Shown here piece by piece: positions 1 through 10,558 of a stretch of DNA of 64,000 nucleotides. The stretch covers positions 157,388,799-157,452,798 of the forward strand of contig NC_035446.2 of the NCBI RefSeq assembly GCF_002127325.2. The letters are read 5' to 3'. The position numbers were made by a program, and so were the translations under genes. The notes beneath the pieces were generated by a model. It had not been told where the DNA came from, made no database searches, and was given only the letters and a program-made list of their open reading frames with translations. How positions within the stretch are numbered: the stretch's first letter is position 1; every line of letters begins with the position of its first letter. Source of the DNA: Helianthus annuus. Its lineage: Eukaryota > Streptophyta > Magnoliopsida > Asterales > Asteraceae.

Positions 1-1153
1 TGCACGACAAGGATTTCTCAAGTATTGCCAGCGTTGTTTAAGAACCCCAAAGCATCTCTCAATGTCTTTTCGTGAAGACTCTTGAACCTTTTTAAAGTAT
101 GCTCTTTTGTCATCAATAGGATCACTAAACGTCTTCACAAAAATCGAATACCTAGGATAAATTCCGTCGCTCAAATAATATCCATGGGGGTAGTAGTTTC
201 CATTTGCGTAAAACGACGCTTTTGGAGCTTTGCCAGAAATCCACTCCTCTAACAACGGCGATTGTTCAAAAACATTGATATCATTGCATGACCCGACCAC
301 GCCAAAGTAAGCCGACCAAACCCAAAGGTCCTGTGAAGCAACCGCCCGAAGAATAATAGTGGGTCCTTTTTGGTCACCACGTGTGTGTTGGCCTCGCCAT
401 GCAGTCGGGCAGTTATCCCAACGCCAATGCATGCAATCTATGCTCCCGATCATACCAGGCAAACCATGCTCGGCGTTATGTACCTCGTAGATCTTTTGAA
501 GGCCCTCCCATGTAGGCGTTCTAAGATAACGCGCACCGTACACATCAATTATACCTTTATAAAAAAATATAGATAAACATAAGATTCAAAAAAAAAAAAA
601 AAATCTAAGCATACTCGTCGTTTAAAAAAAATAAAAGTATAAGAATTATACCGCGACAAAAATGTTCCAAGCTATCTCGTGTTGTTTTCTCCGCCATTTT
701 TAGATACTCGTCGTTGATGTCGGTAGTGTTACCATAAGCAAGGATTCGTAATGCCGACGTACACTTTTGGATACCGGTGAATCCAAGTGCCCCTCTCGCA
801 TCCGGTTTTTGTTTAAAATAATCGTAGTTGGCTTCCAAGTCGTTGACTATGCGTAGAAACAACCGCTTACTCATCCGGAAACGACGCCTAAAAAAATCGT
901 TTGAGAATGTCGGTGCCTCGTCAAAATAGTCTTTCATCAAACGCTCGTGTGCCGCGCGTCGGTCTCGTTCAACATAGCCTCTTTTATTTTTTGGTGCTTC
1001 GGGCCGACGAGAATGGTTGACATATCGCACCGCTAGTTGACATGCACTCGTAACCGCCTCTTGCTCAAGCTCCTCATCGGTCGAACCATCGCCATCCGCA
1101 AAATACTCGTTATAGTAAAAATTTATCATGGATGAAGAACTAGGAGAATCCAT
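1..1153 (-). CDS. PIF/Harbinger transposase (HARBI1/ALP1-like nuclease), C-terminus off the left edge
   Basis: DDE-type nuclease that would cut and move a PIF/Harbinger element. Two exons are visible: 1153-652 and 554 to the window edge. A GT-AG intron of 97 bases joins them in frame (FCRG-IIDVYG). The start is the ATG at 1151-1153. The N-terminal part is acidic and Ser-rich. The nuclease follows, with GSIDCMHW (first Asp), CNDINVF (second Asp) and DIERCFGVLKQRWQYL (catalytic Glu), so the whole triad is present. No stop or frameshift was seen in the visible part, so it may be functional or only recently silent. It lies inside an element whose right terminus is at 1913. The cellular ALP1 genes are related, but the adjacent transposon terminus favours a transposase. 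Confidence 0.88.
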
Positions 1154-1230
1154 CAAGTTTTTTTAAAAAATGTGGGATTTTTTAGAGAGGTTTTGAGATT
1201 GTTTTTGTTGAAAATGGATGAGTTTTGGTT

Positions 1231-1273
<43 letters not shown>

Positions 1274-1278
<5 letters not shown>

Positions 1279-1655
1279 AGGATAGTGTAAAAAGTGCTCA
1301 AAGTGTGAGAAGTGTAAGAAGTGTATTATAACACTATATATAATACTATATAACACCATATAAACACCGTATAACAATCTGTAACACCATATAATACCAT
1401 ATAACACTATGTAACACTATATATCATTATATAACAAATATAACACTATAGGTTGTCTGATAGCATGTCTATGATAGATGTATAGTGTTATATTTGTTAT
1501 ATAATGATATATAGTGTTACATAGTGTTATATGGTATTATATGGTGTTACAAATTGTTTTACGGTGTTTATATGGTGTTATATAGTATTATATATAGTGT
1601 TATAATACACTTCTTACACTTCTCACACTTTGAGCACTTTTTACAGGATCCTCTA

Positions 1656-1657
<2 letters not shown>
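1274..1657. mobile_element. Foldback MITE inserted between two (TA)n runs
   Basis: Almost the whole 384 bp is one inverted repeat. The left arm (1274-1455) and right arm (1480-1657) share GTAAAAAGTGCTCAAAGTG and then an ATAACACTATA-type simple sequence, around a short loop near 1456-1479. Each side is bordered by a (TA)n microsatellite (about 1234-1273 and 1658-1702), so the insertion target was TA-rich. This resembles Micron-type MITEs, which sit in TA repeats. It lies in the 5' leader of the Harbinger transposase. Confidence 0.75.
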
Positions 1658-1706
<49 letters not shown>

Positions 1707-1916
1707 GGTTTAAAAAAAATAAATCAAACTAGCCGTTGGAATATAGCCGTTTGATTGGTGGTTGGATTGTGATTAAGCGTTTTAATTTAAACGCCGGGAT
1801 CGATTTTTTGGATTTAAAACGCCCCAAAACGCCCCCCGTAATGGGGATATGGGCGTTATAGAGCGTTTTGGGGCAAAATTTTTTAAAAAAAAAACGCCCC
1901 ATTACACACGGTCTTA

Positions 1917-2465
1917 TAGTAAAAAAAATATTAAAAAATGCTATAATAATATTTAAATATTATTTTACTATTCATGACCAATTAGATTTAATATGTACAA
2001 TATAAATATAATATAATAATGTTTTAATGTTTTAATATATATAATATAGATTTGTTACCTAAAATAATGCAAGTATTTGAGTATTATTCAATATCTATTA
2101 TTTAAAATATTTAGAGTCGGCATTTTGTTTAACATGCAAGTTTTTTATTATGTCAAAATTATTTACATTTTGTTAAGTTTTTTACGTAAAAATTAAAATC
2201 TGATACCTTCGAGATATAAATTGAAAACAAAATTCAACAGAATTTTAAAAAGATTCTGGTAGTCAAGTGTACGTGTCAGTGCCAAGTCAGATAATATTCA
2301 ATTGAATATTGCTGAGGTGCACAGAATCTTATTCAAAAATAATTCGTCTCCTTACGCCTCCTTTTCCGTATAAAACTATAAATACATGATTAGTCATAAC
2401 TCATATATATAGATAGCGTATCATCTTATCTTACTGTACTCCTTCACAATTCACTCTTAAGAATA
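1917..2465 (+). promoter_or_regulatory. Upstream region of the first MYB gene
   Basis: AT-rich sequence without coding signal. A TATA box (TATAAA) lies at 2369-2374, about 95 bases before the ATG at 2466, giving a short leader. No other element was recognised. Confidence 0.4.
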
Positions 2466-2843
2466 ATGGTGATGTCCAACCAGGAGAAGAAGAGGTCCAA
2501 GTGGACGAGTCGCGACCATTGGCTGTTTCTAAATGCAGTGGCTAATGGCCCTCAACGTATGATTGATACCATCGGAGAGTGGCAGGAGCTAGCCAATGGG
2601 ATTCCAGGTAAGACGCCCGATGAGGTCAAAGCATACTACAAGGCGGTGGAACACGATTTACTTGAGATTGAAGCGGGTCGGGTTAAGTTACCGAATTATC
2701 CTGATGATGATGATGATGATATTGGAGGGGAATCGGTTGTTGAGGCGGGTACCGGCCAGTCCAAAAGTGGAGAAAAGGAGAGGAAGAAAGCTACCCCATG
2801 GAGTGTAGAAGAACACAAGTATTATTATTCACTTCAAATTCAT

Positions 2844-2877
<34 letters not shown>

Positions 2878-3984
2878 ATATTTTATGTTGTTAGTTTCTT
2901 GAAGAAAGTAACAACTTGTCAACGTTTCTATTTCATTATGATTGGGATTCTTGCATAACAGTTTTTTTTTCAAGGCGAAACTTTTAGATAAAGATAGAAA
3001 CGGGCCAGCAAGAAGCTGTAACAATCAAAAAAAATCATGCATAACAGTTTACATTGAATGTTGATTAATTTGGGCTGTGATGTTGACAGGAGGTTCCTGC
3101 AAGGGCTGGAGATTTATGGAAAGGGGGATTGGCGGAGCATATCGAGAATGATGGTGGTTACAAGGACGGCTACACAAGTGGCTAGCCATGCCCAAAAGTA
3201 TTTCCTCCGCCAGGCTTCACTTAAGGAAGATTATAACAAGGAAGAAAATAGAAAGAGGATGAAGAGGAAGAGGAGCAGCATTCATGACATCACCACCGCG
3301 GACGCCTCCATGGTGGTGCCTGTACAACCGAGTTCAGCAACACCACCAGCCACTAGTTTGAATGACGGTGACCAAGGAACAGGAGTTCCAGCAGGACCAA
3401 CAACATTGTCAACCCATGGGGGACAAAGCATTGGCAGCCACGACATAGCCGCAACCATACAACCAACGTCACCAACCACTAGTTTATATGGTGACCAAGC
3501 AACAACACTGTCACCCTTTGGCAGTGGCAGAGGAGCACAATCATCAATAACACAATGGCCGAGCAGTACCACCACTGCAGTGTCACTCACACTCACACAG
3601 CCGATATCATCATCACCACCAGCCGCTAGTTTCTATGACAGCCGAGGCAAAGATTTGTACCGTGGCCAAGGACAGCCAGTCACTAGTTTCTATGGCGGCC
3701 AAACAACATCATCACCCTCTGGCGGTGGTACAGGAGCACAATCATCAATAACACAATGGCCGACCAGTACCACCACTGCACAGCCGATATCATCAACACT
3801 ACCAGACACTAGTTTTTATGAGAGCCGAGACAAAGATGTGTACCGTGGCGAAGAACAGCCAGTCACTAGTTTCTATGGAGAAGCAGTACCCCTGCGGTAT
3901 GAAATCATGGCTGCTAAAGATTACTCTGAAGAAGTATTTGGTATTGAAAATATCAGCTACGTTAGTGAGCCTATCTTCGAATAG
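2466..3984 (+). CDS. Two-MYB-domain (SANT plus SHAQKYF) transcription factor, DIVARICATA/SRM1-like, copy 1
   Basis: Nuclear DNA-binding regulator. Exon 1 is 2466-2818 and exon 2 is 3090-3984, with a GT-AG intron, giving 415 codons. The first MYB/SANT domain (about residues 10-65) has [14 protein letters not shown] and [11 protein letters not shown], followed by an acidic DDDDDD run. The second domain begins at PWSVEEHK, is split by the intron, and holds [10 protein letters not shown] and SHAQKYF (about 150-156), the family signature for I-box-like sites. The variant [15 protein letters not shown] replaces the common TRTPTQ. A basic stretch (KRMKRKR) follows. The long C-terminus is Ser/Thr/Pro-rich with repeats around TSFYGGQ. 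A second copy lies at 19863-21385 and a 3' remnant at 13820-14530, so this is a local gene family. Target genes cannot be told from sequence. Confidence 0.93.
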
Positions 3985-5333
3985 CAGTATAGCACAGGGT
4001 TAACCTCAATCATAATGGCAAATTGAACTGTGAATATCAAGAACAATTGTTAATAGTGTTTGGATTTGAATCGGTTTCTGTTTATTCTATTGAAAATCTG
4101 TTATTGCATGATTTTTTTGCTTGTCTTTGGAGCATCTCCAGTTGATCAAAACCAAAAAAAAAAAAAAAACAAATATGGATTGGAGTAGCAAAAAAATGGT
4201 ATGTGAGAATATTTAAAAACTGCAGAAAACGCCAGTAGCACAAATTTCGCGCAATGCGCAACTAAAATTTGTTCATTCTTTTTAGAGCCGGCCCGTGAAT
4301 CACTTAACAACATTTACTTGAATATATATTTTATGTTTCATGTTAACAATACACTTATGTTTACCGTATTGGTAACTCGACATGATCAGTTGGGCAACGT
4401 GTCACATTTTTCACATAAGTTCACCACTGATTTTGTCCATACTGCAGCCCCTTCATTTTCAACAGGAGTTTTCACATAATTACGCAGACTCACGCAAATT
4501 GCAAAATTTAAACGTCATAAACATTAAAGCCAGTTAGGGACGGCGTCAATTGACTTTAGATAGTCAACCAAGTTTTTATAAAATTACTTAGATACAAGGT
4601 GAAAAAAATTCTCAAATACATGGGCGCGTTAAACAATTCTTGGGATAGATGGTATGATTCCAATAATCGGGATGTTACTGTGTAATTTTCGGGGTCTCCA
4701 GTTCATTGCTGGCCCTTGTTTCTGTATATATTGATATAGAGTTTGCTGTTAAAAGAAACATGTGCGGGTCAAACCTCTCCTGACCCTAAGTCTTAACTTT
4801 TCTTTAACTTGCCTCAGAACCAAAATACATTTATGGATCCAGTCATTTAATCATGTCAAATGGATTAATGGGATTTGAGCCCGGCCCAACGACTCATGTT
4901 GTCTTCACAATCTCACATAATCGCCATAGTGCATTGTAAATAATGTGATATGATAACGCAGTTGGATACGCCTCATAACTGATTCATTGCTAGTGCCATT
5001 GTAACCAGCTTTCCAAAGGCTTCTATTTTTGTCCAATCTAGAGTCATGGGGCGTGGACTGTTTGGTTTCGTAATCGGAGACTGATGTGAATGTGGCAAAG
5101 ACGGCAGATCAATGGGTTGGGTAATGGGTCATAAGTCATAACGAATTCCACATGACATTGTAGTACAGGTCGACATGTGTTGGCTTGGACAGGCACCTTT
5201 TGTTCTTTTTCAAAAAAATTATCTAACACATTACATATGATTACAAATGCAGTATTATTACAAAAATTATCATCCAAGTCTTTGAATACAGCGATTTAAT
5301 AGGTTGTATGTATGCATTAAAACATGATAATTG
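3985..5333. other. Intergenic, downstream of MYB copy 1
   Basis: No coding signal. Bases about 4140-4262 resemble 14438-14530 (shared ATATGGATTGGAGTA and GAAAACGCCA). This marks a 3' flank common to the MYB copies. The motif GGAGCATCTCCAGTT at 4129 looks like a MITE terminus, but no partner was found. Confidence 0.4.
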
Positions 5334-5394
5334 GAGTTTTTTTACTGATTTAGTGCAGTTTTCAAAAGTTTAATCAAAACCAGTGCTGCCTTGG

Positions 5395-5850
5395 AAAACA
5401 TTTCACAATTGATGCAAATGCCAATATAAATGGCGATTTTATAGAAGATAGTAGGCTGTGCAGGCTTTTTGCAGGGAATTGCAGACCAATCGATGCCCAG
5501 GAACTTTCAGCCGTTATACTTTCCTGTACAAATGCCATTTTGATTGGCGAAATATGAATGTCTTTGCACAAAGCCATTACAAATGGCGAAAACTTTTATA
5601 TCTCTGCACTTAAGCCATTATAAATGGCGAAAAGTTGAAGAATCCTGCACATCTTCCATTTAAAATGGTGAAAAGTTAACTTTTTTCTGCACATGTTCCA
5701 TTTAAAATGGCGAAAAGTAGCTAAGTATCCAATATTATTGGCGAAAAGTTAAGTTTTCTGCACAAAACCTGAAAAGTACTGCACCAATATCCATTATGAG
5801 TGGTGATTTTTTTACTTTTCTGCACACATTGCCATTTTTTTGAAAGGCCA
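5395..5850 (+). repeat. Left subterminal array of short palindromes
   Basis: About nine degenerate copies of a dyad of the form GCCATT-n-AATGGCGAAAAG, spaced 30-70 bases and usually separated by TCTGCACA. Examples are GCCATTACAAATGGCGAAAA near 5574, GCCATTATAAATGGCGAAAAG near 5614 minus its last base, and two CCATTTAAAATGG copies near 5657 and 5698. Several centres differ while the dyad is kept. Confidence 0.8.
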
Positions 5851-5869
5851 ACATAAAGAATTTTATTAA

Positions 5870-6690
5870 AACTCAAGCCAGTGGCTAGCACCAAACAAAC
5901 AACCACCAGCAAATACATTATTACAACCAAAAAGAAACAGACCAGTCCAACTAACAGCTTAAAACGCATCAAAACATCGCCATCGTTTGACATTGAACGG
6001 TGTTTAATCCACAAAAAGCTTCTGGCCTTGATTTCTTCCACAGTGGTTATAGGAGACTTCCCTTTCCCTGAAAACAATAAGTCATTTCGCAAGTTCCAAA
6101 TGCTCCATAATGTAACCAGACAAACCGCATGATACGCTTTCTTTCTCTTCGCCGAACCGTCGAAATTATTGTGAGACTCGAGAATATCCTTTAGACTGAA
6201 GGCGATTTACGGCTGCGTTTTACTCCACTGATACACAATATGCCAGACGATCGATCTGAGAGAAACCACACAAGACCAGAAGGTGATCGCTGGTTTCGTT
6301 ATACTCACCACACATAACGCATTCCACAAACTGGACCGAAACGCCTCTTCTGGACAACGCTACTATGGTTGGGAGTCTCTCTTTATATGCTCGCCAAGTG
6401 ACGAAGCCGACTTTCTTAGGAATCTAGTTGTTCCGTTTGACCACACATTCAGGCCGCACCCGGTCATGTTCAATTATTGACCTCTAATGCTGCCCACGTT
6501 GAACTGACCCGTTCGGTCCAGATTCCAAAACCACTTATCAGGACCCGAAGTTACTGGACAACCCTGCAGGAGGTCATTTAACTGCTGAAACTCCAGTAAT
6601 TCTTCTTCTGTACTATTCAACTGGCGCCTCCAATCCCATACCCAAGTCGGCCCGTTTGGAAGTTCAGCATATTGGTCCCTTTTCGCCATT
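5870..6690 (-). pseudogene. LINE (L1-type) ORF2 C-terminal fragment, broken
   Basis: Antisense remnant of a non-LTR retrotransposon, inside the Mutator-like element. Pieces in changing frames match the region after the reverse transcriptase. First comes WVWDWRRQLNSTEEELLEF with DKWFWNLDRTGQFNV. Next is KKVGFVTWRAYKERLPT followed by CVMCGEYNETSDHLLVLC, the CxxC-H-C zinc-binding (zf-RVT) region. Last is the C-terminal RNDLLFSGKG and IKARSFLWIKHRS. Stops and frameshifts between the pieces show it is dead. The reverse transcriptase and endonuclease domains are absent. Confidence 0.8.
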
Positions 6691-7075
6691 TTAGGTTGGC
6701 ATTTTCTGCATATTGGTCCATTAATAATGGCAACAAGGTACAAGGTTTGGGTGCGTGTGCAGCAATTCGCCATTTATAATGGCTGAAATGAAAAGAATAG
6801 TACAAATCGCCATTCATTCATATTGGCAAAATATGCAGCTTTTCGCCATTTGTAATGGCTGCAGGTACAATTCGCGATTTATATTGGCTTTTAATGCAGG
6901 AAATCGCCAATATGATAAGGTACGTTCCATGATTGGTGACTGATAAGCTTGCTGGGCAAATGATTAGGACCTGCAAATTCTCTTTAAAAGCTGCAAGTTC
7001 ATCAGAAAAGCTAAGCTGAACAACCTACAACTTTCAACAAAAATCGCCATTAATTAGTAATGGCATTGGCACCAT
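6660..7075 (-). repeat. Right subterminal array of short palindromes, inverted relative to the left array
   Basis: At least six copies of the same dyad in the opposite orientation, for example TTTTCGCCATTTGTAATGGC near 6839. Its reverse complement shares GCCATTACAAATGGCGAAAA with the left array. TGCA-type spacers are again present. The inverted placement fits subterminal repeats of one DNA transposon rather than a tandem satellite interrupted by an insertion. Confidence 0.78.
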
Positions 7076-7162
7076 TTGTGAAATAATTCTGAGAGAAGCA
7101 TTAGTTTTGATTACATGCTTGATATTAGCATTATTTCAGTAAAAAAAAAACTCTGATAATTG

Positions 7163-7822
7163 TGAAAAATAGCAGTGTGTTTTCATACTCTTACCAATAT
7201 TAACATACCTTGTGTTTCTTTGATCAGTGATAGCAATGTGATTTACCTCAGTTGCTATGTTGTTATTTCTTAATTCTTATCATTTTCAAAGTACAATGCC
7301 AAACAGCACTTAACTGTGCATGCATGAGTGGGGTAATTGTAATAAGCATAAGTTTTTCGAGCCAACTTTGTATCAGTAGAAAACCTACCCGGTTATTATG
7401 CAACGAGCTTCCAAAGTGCCTATGTATCCACATAAACGAGGTTCACAGTCTTCTTCCAGATGACAAACAATGGGCTGAAATCACAATACAGACCGTTTCG
7501 TACTTCTAAAAAGTTATCTTAGTGTGTGTGTGTGTGTGTGTATTCAAGGGCCTAGAAAATATCCAAAATAAGGTAACACACAAACACATTGAAGGCATTC
7601 TAATTAATATGACAAATATAGATTGAAAACAGTGAATACTAAGGAATGGTCATAAGAAATTTATGCTGAAACAAATAGAATCATTAGAAGCAAACAAGAG
7701 GGCCCATTGATGAGAATATATATATAGAATTAGAAATTTGGTCTATAGTTACCGACTCGGATTAGCGCCAATAATGTCGTCATATGAATAAATTCAGTTA
7801 CACAATTTTTTTTATAATATTA
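7163..7822. other. Intergenic, no gene seen
   Basis: Only a short (GT)n run near 7521-7541 and AT-rich sequence. No conserved coding segment or transposon end was recognised. Confidence 0.35.
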
Positions 7823-7831
7823 CTAGGTTAG

Positions 7832-8250
7832 AACCCCGTGTATTACACGGGTTGAATAAATGTAATTTTATATACTAAATTAAAACAATTATTCTTTAAA
7901 AATCTCGTTTATTACACGGGTTGAACAAATGTAATTTTATATATTAAATAATAAAAAATTATACCTCTAAGAACCTCATGTATTGTACTGAGTAAATGTA
8001 ATTTTATGTACCAAATAATAAAAACCCGTGTATTGTACGGGTTGAATAAATCTAATTATATATACTAAATAATAAAAAAAAAGTTATATCTTTAAAAACA
8101 CCGTGTATTACACGGGTTAAATAAATGTAATTTTGTAACCTTGTATATTACACGGGTTAGATAAATGTAATTTTATAAACTAAATAATAAAAAAAATTAT
8201 ATCTTTATAAACCCCGTGTACTATACGGGTTGAATAAATCTAATTATATA
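7832..8250 (-). repeat. Tandem repeats of the Helitron 3' hairpin region
   Basis: About six to seven degenerate units of some 55-65 bases. Each contains a CCGTGTATTACACGGG-like palindrome, then TTGAATAAATGTAATTTTATATACTAAAT split over variants. The unit next to the CTAG terminus is the functional-looking 3' end. The others repeat it inwards. Confidence 0.8.
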
Positions 8251-8254
8251 TACT

Positions 8255-8257
<3 letters not shown>

Positions 8258-8291
<34 letters not shown>

Positions 8292-8292
8292 A
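8258..8292. repeat. (ATC)n microsatellite
   Basis: About eleven ATC units inside the Helitron, directly following the hairpin array. Confidence 0.9.
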
Positions 8293-9349
8293 CTCAGTAA
8301 ATCCCACAAATAGCAAAGCTAAGGTAGGATCTGAGGAGAGTAAGGTGTAGAGGCTGCTTTCAGTAAGACCCCCGACTCGATAGTAGTTTTGCTTCAAGCT
8401 TTGGACATAAGGCACATAACACTTAGCAATCGGGAAAAAGACCGATTAGTGCATGTTCCCTTTTGTCTTTCTGCTATCAACGCCACCACATGATGATGAT
8501 GCATGATTAACCGTCCGCCGCTTTTAACGTTATTTTCACATATTTAGTGAAATAACGTTAAAATTAGTGCAATTTCACTTTTGCCCTCCGAGCGTCCACA
8601 CATATATACATTATTAAAAGTTAGATTAGATTATATATGAAATTAAGTGTATAACAAAAAGTCTTTATAAATTTCACGTAGAATTAATTGGAATCCTTTA
8701 TTAAAAGTAGGTTAGATTAAATATGGGCTTATACGTGTGAGTAATTGTGATTATTGAATGGTTGAATTTTGAGGGTTTTAAAATGTGAATTTGATTTTGA
8801 TAGATTATATTTTAGTTTTAAAACTTCTAGAATGATTGAATCGAATAAAAGGATTATGATTTCCTAGAAACAAAAATAACTGAGTTTTTTTTTTTCTGAT
8901 CATTTTGAACATGAGCAAATAGAACGATATCATTCTTAATAAAAAATAACTAATTACAATTGTGAACCCCAATAATTTTACTTCTGTCCCATTTGAACGG
9001 AAAAGATAAGTAAAAACTAAATTTAAAAAAAAATGCAATATGAAAATAAGAGATAGAATAATCGATATTGTTTTTTTCATAAAATATGAGATAAGGGTAA
9101 ACTAAATAAAAAAATGTCAATTTGGTAAATAATATTATGTATGAAAAGGTAGGAAATTACAAACGTAGACATCTTCAATGAATGACACGTGTCCAAAATC
9201 AGGTTTCTTTTATTATATAGTATAGATTTCCTAAATACAACAAAAACAAGTGTCCGCGGTAATAGTGCTTCCCATTGATCGGAGGAAAGGGGCGGTAAGG
9301 GAGATAGTGTCAGCCATCTCTGGTACTTCCCTATTGTCCCAATTAATTT

Positions 9350-9870
9350 ATGATTTTATACCCGCTTTAAAATTACAATTTTGCCATCAGTTCAAAATTA
9401 CGTATTTGCCTCCACTTAAAAATAAAATGACTCTTTTGCTCCCAGCTAAAATTTTCAATTTTGCCCTCGGTTCAAAATTACGTTTTTGCCCCGTTTAAAG
9501 TTACAGTTTTGCCATTAGTTTCCAATGGGGGAATAGTGCCATGTAGCTTCCTGGCACTCCCCCATTGGACCACCAGTTAATTATTTTATACTCACTTTAA
9601 AATTACGTTTTTGCCACCAGTTCAAAATTACGTTTTCGCCCCCAACTCAAAATAAAATTATGTTTTTGCTCTCAGCTCAAAATTACGATTTTGCCCTCGG
9701 TTTAAAATTACAATTTAGTCCGCTGCTCAAAATTACGTTTTTGCCCCCCAGTTCAAAATAAAAATATGTTTTCCCCCTAGCTAAAAATTACGGTTTTGTC
9801 CTCTATAAAAATTATCATTTTGCCATGAGCTCAAAATTATGGTCTTGTCATCGTTTTAGTTTTTTTCTAA
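9350..9870. repeat. Minisatellite of AAAATTACGTTTTTGCCCCC-type units
   Basis: Some twelve to fifteen degenerate 28-35 bp units alternate TCAAAATTACG with TTTTGCC. Embedded at about 9522-9576 is an inverted pair CCAATGGGGGA / TCCCCCATTGG around a short loop. The array ends beside the inverted repeat at 9873-10106. No protein reading frame runs across it. Confidence 0.7.
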
Positions 9871-9872
9871 CA

Positions 9873-10106
9873 AAATTATACGACTGTTTTTTTAGTTGGT
9901 TGAGAATTATTCGGTCATTACCACGTAACGCGGACGGGGCATCAACTATTATACGTACAGTTACTTACTTTTTTTGATTCAAAAGGCGAACGGCCCCCCA
10001 ACAAGTCGTATGGGGCGGGGTACGTATAATAGTTGATGCCCCGTCCGCGTTGCGTGGTAATGACCGAATAATTCTCAACCAATTAAAAAAACAGTCGTAT
10101 AATTTT
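9873..10106. repeat. Long inverted repeat upstream of VAMP727
   Basis: Arms of about 85 bases (9873-9957 and 10022-10106) are near-perfect complements around a 64-base spacer. Shared blocks include AAAATTATACGACTG and GGTTGAGAATTATTCGGTCA. It could be a small foldback element or the two ends of a deleted transposon. Its right end lies about 450 bases before the VAMP727 ATG. Confidence 0.75.
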
Positions 10107-10558
10107 AGGTTCGAAATGATAAAATATCGATTATTGCAGGATCAAACTTAAAAAAAGCCGTTGTCTTGTTCAAAACGCCAACCCCCAATTCCATATTTCG
10201 GAATTTCCATTCCCGGTTATGCTTTTATCTCTTCACTAGCAATTTAGGGCTAAATTAGGGTTTTAGTTTTTCATCTGTTTATTTGTTACAAGATCGATTG
10301 GTTCCTTGTATCTTGCAGTTCCAATTGACTGATTATTACTACTACACAAATTCTCCAATTTAGGGTTTAGTTACCTCTCACATGATTTATGTTGGTATGA
10401 TAATTAATCAGCATCTGTATAATCTTTTTCATATTTAATTTTGTAGATCATAATCACAATTTTAAGTAAATGCAGTTGATTGAGAATCCTAGGGTTTTTT
10501 GCATGGGATCATCTTTTTGAGAGAGATTTTTTGTGTTTAAGTGGTGGGGAATCTAGAA

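Larger units (their letters stand above)
1..1913 (-). mobile_element. PIF/Harbinger element, transposase end; left end outside the window
   Basis: The right terminus reads, on the minus strand, GACCGTGTGTAATGGGGCG at 1913 and below, preceded by TTA at 1914-1916, the usual PIF/Harbinger target duplication. Subterminal sequence (1780-1900) is rich in short GGGGCGTTTT-like runs, as in the MITE at 24686-25022, which has related ends. The transposase reads away from this terminus. The other end and the second (Myb-like) ORF, if present, are outside the window. Confidence 0.75.
5334..7153. mobile_element. Non-autonomous Mutator-like element carrying a LINE fragment
   Basis: Perfect 9 bp direct repeats TGATAATTG flank the element at 5325-5333 and 7154-7162. 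The ends are inverted: the left starts GAGTTTTTTTACTGA, and the right, read inwards, starts GAG, a T-run, then ACTGA. Similarity continues inwards for at least 110 bases, including ATCAAAAC and ATTTCACAA. A 9 bp duplication with long inverted ends is the Mutator signature. The 1820 bp body holds no transposase. It holds inverted arrays of small palindromes at each end and an antisense fragment of a non-LTR retrotransposon in the middle, a Pack-MULE-like arrangement. Confidence 0.85.
7823..9226 (-). mobile_element. Non-autonomous Helitron with a hairpin-repeat array
   Basis: Read on the minus strand, it starts TCTATACTATATAATAAAAG at 9226. It ends with hairpin CCCGTGTAATACACGGG, eight bases, and CTAG at 7826-7823. 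The flanking bases are A before TC and T after CTAG, as expected for insertion between A and T without duplication. These are the diagnostic Helitron ends. No Rep/helicase coding sequence is present in the 1.4 kb. Confidence 0.82.

Noticed and set aside
5395..7075. CRISPR-like array (regular palindromic repeats with spacers)
   Set aside because: This is plant nuclear DNA. The repeats are degenerate, inverted between the two ends of a transposon, and there are no cas genes.
8221..8415. Asp-rich open frame on the minus strand
   Set aside because: It is only the (ATC)n microsatellite read in one frame, inside a Helitron.
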